A stretch of 64,000 nt of DNA, from the NCBI GenBank assembly GCA_017506865.1, contig JAFCMP010000423.1:558001-622000 (forward strand), written 5' to 3'. The DNA is from Tribonema minus (lineage: Eukaryota > Sar > Xanthophyceae > Tribonematales > Tribonemataceae). The position numbers and the translations under genes are program-made. Positions 59,601-64,000 of the stretch are shown here, piece by piece. The notes beneath the pieces are model-generated. The model saw only the letters and a list, made by a program, of their open reading frames with translations, did no database searches and was not told where the DNA came from. Position 1 is the first letter of the stretch. Every line of letters begins with the position of its first letter.

Positions 59601-59967
59601 AAGAAATGACTCGGTACAATATCTGTGTCAGTGCCGATCGAAGCACATCACAAGTGCGCTCCCTGTCAAAACATCAGCTTATTCTTCACGGCCCCACTGT
59701 CCAAGCCTCCCCAGCACCATCGATGCAGACAACACAACAAACATACGGGTGCTCTCTTGTCAGCTGCTCCGACTCGGTACTCATCGCCCCATTCGCTTGC
59801 CTGCCACGCCGCCGCCTCCGCAACAGCTGCTGCAGAACAAGAGCTACAACGGAACACCGCGCGACTGGGACCTGAACAAGCCCTCGGACGTAACCGCCTT
59901 TGTGGACGGATTCAAAGACTTCAAGCAGATCACGCGCCCCCGCAAGCTGCTCGAGGCCGGCAATTGA
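50691..59967 (+). CDS. Secreted GH26-type glycoside hydrolase with Lys/Gly-rich and Cys-rich N-terminal regions, 11 exons, 554 aa
   Basis: Exons: 50691-50792, 51613-52119, 53387-53544, 54554-54692, 55126-55208, 55976-56079, 56642-56850, 57565-57651, 58387-58461, 59048-59116, 59836-59967; all in phase. Residues 1-about 22 form a signal peptide (MRTALQALLVFAATAAG...AYA). Exon 2 encodes an acidic stretch, then about 85 residues of Lys/Gly repeats (about 106-190). Exon 3 is a Cys-rich module (CCHRDCKLCGKANC...NCCGEQI...PPCI) of a type seen beside secreted algal proteins. From exon 4 on is a catalytic barrel: DDLKAIASGKYDKRLKKF, then HEMNGDWYAW with the expected acid/base Glu362, MSYALNN, and ISEMSSTG with the expected nucleophile Glu478; exon 11 supplies NKS...DWDLN. 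This pattern fits GH26 (beta-mannanase, beta-1,3-xylanase and relatives), acting on polysaccharide outside the cell. Substrate cannot be read from the sequence. The exon 2 acceptor is the weakest boundary. Confidence 0.84.
53035..53386 (+). repeat. Acceptor-side echoes of GH26-gene exon 3
   Basis: The intron end at about 53350-53386 (tggctctctgtttctgagcg then ctgctgctgcag) recurs at about 53117-53160 and 53228-53275. A weaker copy lies near 53035-53050. Spacers carry atacccctacata and accgcccaatacgagc blocks twice each. Confidence 0.85.
53560..53720 (+). repeat. Donor-side echoes of GH26-gene exon 3
   Basis: The exon end gtgcgaccgcgatcagccgc plus acaccaagaggtgagtcaag (about 53505-53552) recurs at about 53597-53650 (gtgcgaccgcgaccagccgc, aaccaagaggtgggtcaag). 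A shortened copy lies at about 53687-53730. Confidence 0.9.
54055..54553 (+). repeat. Three acceptor-side echoes of GH26-gene exon 4, each led by CCCTAAC
   Basis: The genuine acceptor is ccctaacaccgctgcag at 54537-54553, followed by gccctttgaggtagacccg. Copies with the same lead lie at about 54063-54110, 54228-54290 (the closest: gccttttgaagtggacccga) and 54450-54505. The second copy stays open for several codons and could be a cryptic exon. Confidence 0.92.
56440..56500 (+). repeat. Acceptor-side echo of GH26-gene exon 7
   Basis: The acceptor and exon start at 56628-56672 (gtgagcaggggactggtacg then cgtggtgcgccttcagca) are duplicated almost exactly at about 56446-56485. This copy includes codons of the catalytic loop (GDWYAW) but diverges and loses the frame afterwards. 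Confidence 0.9.
56890..57036 (+). repeat. Dispersed intronic repeat, copy 2
   Basis: Similar to 25228-25353 over its whole length. A third partial start (gtatcagaatatcgtagagctc) is at about 57183-57205. It lies in the intron after GH26 exon 7. Confidence 0.85.
57710..57930 (+). repeat. Donor-side echoes of GH26-gene exon 8
   Basis: The exon 8 end (ctcaccacgtggtacaacca then ggtatgcgtgcatgagaaa) recurs in altered form at about 57715-57750, 57808-57860 (acgacacaaccaggtatgca, tgtatgagaaactgctcgca) and near 57910. Confidence 0.85.
58050..58386 (+). repeat. Three acceptor-side echoes of GH26-gene exon 9
   Basis: The unit contains ccccattaa, cctcctctgcatttattgtg, gcgctgcgtggcaggtctca and acattcacgggcccaaacat. 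Copies lie at about 58060-58160, 58195-58280 and, in part, 58300-58330; the last unit (58338-58386) leads into the open exon. Confidence 0.92.
58495..58665 (+). repeat. Two donor-side echoes of GH26-gene exon 9
   Basis: The exon end ctgtgcatctccgagatgtc plus gtgagcgctgatgcgtgttg recurs at about 58503-58555 (gtgcatctcgaagaacatcc) and 58604-58672 (gcatctcggagtttatcctc), each ending in a gagcgctg-like donor flank. Confidence 0.88.
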
Positions 59968-62279
59968 AGTTGAAGTTGCAGTGGCGCGCCGACGCCAGCT
60001 ACGGCCTACACGCCGCTTCGCTGCTGGAATGTGCGTCATCATCGCTCGGCAGCAGCGCTGCTGGCGCGTGCACCCTCTGATTCGGACCCGTGAGTCTGAC
60101 GCTGGCGCTGCCAGTAAGGTCATGGTCGCTGGTGGCGGCGGCGGCGGCGCCCGCGTGCACTGTGTAGAAGAAAGTGTGCTGTTATTTGTAGAGCGCGCGC
60201 TGCGCGGCAGCGGCGACGACGGGCGGCGCGGCGCGGCGCAGCAGCGCACTGCTGCGGCCGGCTCGTACGTTGTGCCCTAGTCGATACCATCACCAAGTTG
60301 TTTTACGCCGTCGCTGCGAGGTCAGCCAGCCACTTGTGGCTCGGCCGTGAATCGCTGCAGAGTGCGGCGGTGACCGAAGGGGAAAATGGGGGGGGGGGGG
60401 GGGGGTCCCCCCTTCTGACCCCCCCCCCCCCTCAGGGGGTGTGTGTGGCGGGGGGGGGGGGGGGCATGGGGGTACTCAGTAACAGAGACGAGACCGAGGG
60501 GGCTTTGGTCCCCGCAATCGGCAGCGCTGGCTGCGAGACAGGGCGAAGCGGATTTGCGCCGACCGCTCCGCGTTCCACGGACGCAGCACCTGTCCCTGCT
60601 GCGTCTCTACGGATTCCGCGGGGGGCACGTAAGCTACCTACCTACTAAGCCGGCGGCGCTCTCGCCCGCCCGTTGCGAGAAAACCCATTCTCTCCTGTTC
60701 TGACGTATGGATTACTATTCCGTTTACACACAGTTATGTGCTGCCCCCGCGAACTGCGCGGGCGACTGCTGTTCTCCCGTTTTGGTGTTGCTGAGCGGTG
60801 CTGCTGGGGTTCGCCGGCGTGCGTCCCCTAGGGCTAGGGTTAGCTGGCCCTCGGCTGGCGGGACGCGCGCACAGCAGGGGTGCCCAGCTTGGCCGCCAGC
60901 ATATATGTACTTTTATGTGCCGCGACAGTCGCTGTGCGCTTCTCTCTGGTGTGTTTGCCCTGTGGATGCTCTACAGGCCTGTTTTTTACTGTCCATCCAT
61001 GGTTTCGTCGGTTCATTCTTCTCAGCAGTTTGGTCGAAGGCGCAAGTGAGCCTGGGCGATGTATAGCTTGACTCAATTTGGTGTGTTGCCATTGTTGTTT
61101 GGATGCAGCACAGAGCAAAAGTGCTCATCCAAATTAGATAAATGCCATCTCAAGTAGCACGTTGCCCTCTACTACAGTGTCATTCACCTACATATCAGCC
61201 CAGTCTCAACTCCCAGATTCTTTTGCACCACCAGCATGGTTATTTAAAGCGCTGCAGCTGATGCGGCAGCAGTCATGTCTCGGTCTGCTCATGAGCACTG
61301 CTGCCGCATCTGACCAGTTTGCGGAGGGTTTTTACTGCAGACCGCTCGTACATACAAGTCCTACTACATGGCGTGTGCTGGCTGTGGATGCATGCACATG
61401 CGGCCATGATGTCAGAAGACAAAACACGACAGCGCAGGAAGCGCAAGAAGAGAGGTGCGTGCTACCGTGCAATCCGCCCTTGCCAATCTAAATCGTTTAT
61501 AGGATGTGTCACCGCTGCTCACTGATGATCTCACTGACGATGCACGACCAGCACACCTAGCATGTTGGTCACGAGGCTGCAGATATAGGCCTTCACAACG
61601 TGATGCATGCAAAACCTCGTGGGCAAAGCAACGCGGTAATGATGCACACACAACCTTGCGGGCAAGGCAAAGTGGTAAAACAGTGTATTCAATCAGTGCT
61701 CAGCAAACTCAACTTCAAAGCCAAGACTGCAGGGGAACTTGAGCTGCACAACTTTGTTGCTGGCGACAGCAGTCCTTGCTGCCAGTGCACTGACTCTACA
61801 CTCAGCCCACACGGCCTCCGGCTCAACGGTCTAAATACAACCCGTCTACAAGGGTTAGGGGTCCGCTATGCCTGATGCCCCAGCAGAAACGCGGCGTGTA
61901 TGACGACACACCGCGCTGCGCGAAACTGCGATGACAGAGTTCATGTCGGTCAGCGCCAGCTGACTCAGCAACGCTCAGCAATGGCGCATTGCGGATCCGC
62001 ACTTACGCTGGCCAGGGTGTGGGCGCGCGTTGCTGGACTAGGGTTAGGGTTAGAGATAGGGCTGGGTGCACATGCGTGCGTACACGACGAGCCTTGTCAG
62101 CATGCACGGCGGCGCTCTGGCGCTCGCATACTGGTGCCAGCTCGCCAGGGCGCGTGCAGCATTCTAGTGCAGCATGTGGCGCGAGATGCTTGCCACAGAG
62201 CATCCTGCTTAGGCCTCGTGGCCAGTTGCAGTGGCCAGCGTGGGCGCACGTGGACGCGTGAGAAATGCGGGCGCCGCGC
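59968..62279 (+). other. Region downstream of the GH26 gene without a recognised gene
   Basis: Starts with attgaagttgaagttgcag overlapping the GH26 stop. It contains a G-run/C-run hairpin (60388-60431), TTAGGG-like tracts near 60830 and 62038, and short unrecognised ORFs. Confidence 0.5.
60388..60431. repeat. G18 followed by C6 and C13: potential homopolymer hairpin
   Basis: Eighteen G (60388-60405), then C runs at 60407-60412 and 60419-60431; the strands could pair over 13 or more bases. A further G run follows near 60452-60466. Confidence 0.8.
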
Positions 62280-62650
62280 CCACTGCTGCTGCGCCACGCT
62301 GTGCTGCTGCTGCGGCTGCTGCTGCTGCTGCTCCTGCTCCTATCCATCCTGCTGCTGCTACTGCTGCTGCTGCTGCTGGTACCGCCGCCGCTGCTGCTGT
62401 TGCTGCTGCTGCTGTTGTTTCCGAACCTGTGGGTGTTGCTGCTGCTACTGCTGCTGCCGCTGCTGCTGTTGCTGCTTCTGCTGCTGCTGCTTTGTCAGGA
62501 CCTGCTGCTGCTGCTGCTACTGCTGCTGTTGCTGCTGCCGCCGCCGCCGCCGCCGCCGCCGCTGCTACTGCTGCTGCTGCCGCCGCTGCTGCTGCTGCTG
62601 CTGCTGCTGCCGCCGCTGCTGCTGCTGCTGCTGCTGCCGCCGCCGCCAAC
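62280..62650. repeat. CTG/CCG triplet array (GCA on the minus strand)
   Basis: About 370 bases consist mostly of CTG, CCG, TTG and CTA triplets in register. One plus frame reads poly-Leu, another poly-Ala, and a minus frame reads poly-Ala within a 224-codon open stretch (62880-62209). Because all frames are open by composition, ORF length is no evidence of coding. Confidence 0.85.
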
Positions 62651-62854
62651 GGAAACGCATTGCGCACGACAACAGCGCAGCTGCCCGACACGTCATCATT
62701 TCTGTTCAAGTCGGTCACCGATAGCTGAAGCAGCATCGGCTTGATCTGGTCCAGCGCTTGTATCGGCGAGAGCTTCGGCGCTTCGCTAGGGCGCATCGGC
62801 GCGTACATGACGAGCCTGGCCAGAATAAACGGCAGCGCTCTGGCGCTCACATAC

Positions 62855-63229
62855 CTGCCGCGTGGCCCGCAGAGGATCACGTCAAGGATTTTCGACAGGC
62901 GGTTGAGCTGCTCCTGAGCGCCTGTGAACGCCCGGTGAGCTCTGTCGATTTGGGTGCCGGTGGCGCGTCCATCGAGGTACTACGCCACCCAGGCCTTCGC
63001 CGCCAGCTGCAGCTGCGGCTGCTCCACGTCGTGCAGCGCTGCGCCAGCCATGTCAAATCCCCTGCCAACGCCCACCGTGACTTTGCGTCCGTCCTTGTCC
63101 GGACAGCGGTGCAGTGGCATCATCCAGATCCTCGCGGTCCGCGATGCGAGGACGCTTGCCGCTTCTCCGTCCACCGCGGTTGTCCTTGCCTTTTCTCTTT
63201 GGCAGTCGGATCTTTTTCTTTGCGCCCAT
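62855..63229 (-). CDS. Weak candidate gene start: basic N-terminus then helical segment, product unknown
   Basis: An ATG at 63229 (minus) opens MGAKKKIRLPKRKGKDNRGG and further basic residues, suggestive of a nuclear or nucleolar protein. Further on, two other-frame segments look protein-like: ALHDVEQPQLQLAAKAWVA (about 63030-62980) and AHRAFTGAQEQLNRLSKIL (about 62940-62885), the latter followed by DVILCGPRGR and a GTATGT donor at 62854. Joining them needs introns of about 35-45 bases, much shorter than others here, or a frameshift. It may be a pseudogene, a set of junction echoes, or a real gene with tiny introns. I do not recognise the family. Confidence 0.25.
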
Positions 63230-64000
63230 CGCGTGCCTGCAGCAGATTGCATTTGAAGCAGTGTTCATTGAGCTGCGACTCGCCAGACGGCTACTGGGAT
63301 GCCGTGGTTTTTGTTTGTGGTCCTGTGTTATGACCAGTGCACGCGAGTGCTACAGCAGGCTAGCAGTTGAGCTACTCACCGAGACGCGCCGGCACGTGCT
63401 CGTAACAGTTTCAGCACGCACGTTGTGCACCTGCCAACAGCAGATCTGCTGCAGTTTAGTGTGCCTTAACGCCACGCGAGTGCAGTCGTGCAGTGCAGTA
63501 TTCAATTGCATGTTATGCTCTTGATTAGCTCGGCCCACTTGAATTCAACGGCAGCTCGGTGAATCATCAGTGAGACTTGAGACCAGAAGTGGCTTCGCAC
63601 CTACCTAGTGCTGCGCCAATCGCTCTTTCCTTAGTGCTGCGCCGAGTGAACTGCTGCTGCTGCCTCGTTTCAGCGCCAAAAAATTCAAACCCGGAACTTC
63701 AATCATGGCGTTGGGAGACTGTAAGCAAGAAGCCCCTTAACAGCGGTCGTCGGCACCGAGTACATCAGGTGTTAGCGAGGAGGAAGGCGCGGCAGGAAGC
63801 GGAAGTGGGCAGCGGTCAGGATGCCGTTTTATCAAAATGTGAGCAGCCGTGGCGAATGTGCCACAACAAGGTCGATCACGCTTTGTGGGAGGCTCATGGT
63901 TGGAGCATGCTGCAGTACTTCGCTTTGTACTCATCTGTGTAGTACAGGGAGCCTGGCATATTGATGCAACAGCTGCGCATCGTGACTTTGACTGATGCCA
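63230..64000. other. Right end of the window, no gene recognised
   Basis: Short ORFs only, with no domain or RNA signal. If the minus-strand candidate is real, its promoter would lie here. Confidence 0.45.

Noticed and set aside
59540..59605. Possible tRNA (ggtttcgatccc T-arm-like stretch)
   Set aside because: No 5' acceptor strand pairs with the 3' side and no credible anticodon arm was found; it lies in the last GH26 intron.
62209..62880. Poly-Ala, poly-Leu and Cys-rich ORFs of 160-270 codons
   Set aside because: Every frame is open across the CTG/CCG triplet array, so composition alone explains them.

Overview
This is a nuclear genomic window from a microbial eukaryote. The evidence is spliceosomal GT-AG introns, one gene interrupted 13 times, short TTAGGG/CCCTAA tracts, a Ty3/gypsy retrotransposon, and TCTP, RING-H2, GH26 and Zn2Cys6 genes. 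Two protein signatures I associate with stramenopiles (diatoms, oomycetes, ochrophyte algae) sit in one gene: a GRW...SKK domain and a GLPGRV GAF-like domain. A stramenopile-type alga is therefore my best guess, but a haptophyte or other alga is not excluded. Most short ORFs in the window are chance or lie in intron repeats; I rebuilt the real genes from splice sites and codon phase.

Layout. (1) 1-4025: 5'-truncated Ty3/gypsy pol with a chromodomain and two further reader-like modules. (2) 4026-7256: no gene seen, one 357-bp tandem duplication. (3) 20367-7257, minus strand: a 14-exon, 657-residue RING-H2 protein with the GRW...SKK domain in the middle and a GAF-like domain at the C-terminus. 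(4) A 648-bp divergent spacer. (5) 21016-28596, plus: a 9-exon, 509-residue membrane acyltransferase-like (AGPAT/LCLAT fold) protein whose two catalytic motifs are degraded. (6) 30283-34359, plus: complete 3-exon TCTP (179 aa). (7) 36493-42795, plus: 7-exon, 795-aa Zn2Cys6 transcription factor with a GC-AG first intron. (8) 45916-49023, plus: 4-exon, 473-aa AP2-like regulator with an Ala-rich tail. (9) 50691-59967, plus: 11-exon, 554-aa secreted GH26-type glycoside hydrolase with a Lys/Gly-rich linker and a Cys-rich module. (10) 59968-64000: low-complexity DNA, a CTG/GCA triplet array and a weak minus-strand gene candidate. In all six spliced genes the exons join in frame with matching phases through to a stop codon.

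The most unusual feature is how introns are built in four of these genes. Introns carry tandem, degenerate copies of the neighbouring exon edge together with its splice site. Copies of an exon's 3' edge plus donor follow it in the downstream intron. Copies of an exon's 5' edge plus acceptor precede it in the upstream intron. I call these splice-junction echoes. They occur at more than twenty junctions on both strands, always head to tail, and are not seen in TCTP. Short CCCTAAC tracts and long C homopolymers often lie just upstream of acceptors. The genes do not form an evident pathway: three look regulatory (RING/GAF, Zn2Cys6, AP2-like), one is membrane lipid-related, one is a secreted carbohydrate enzyme and one is housekeeping.
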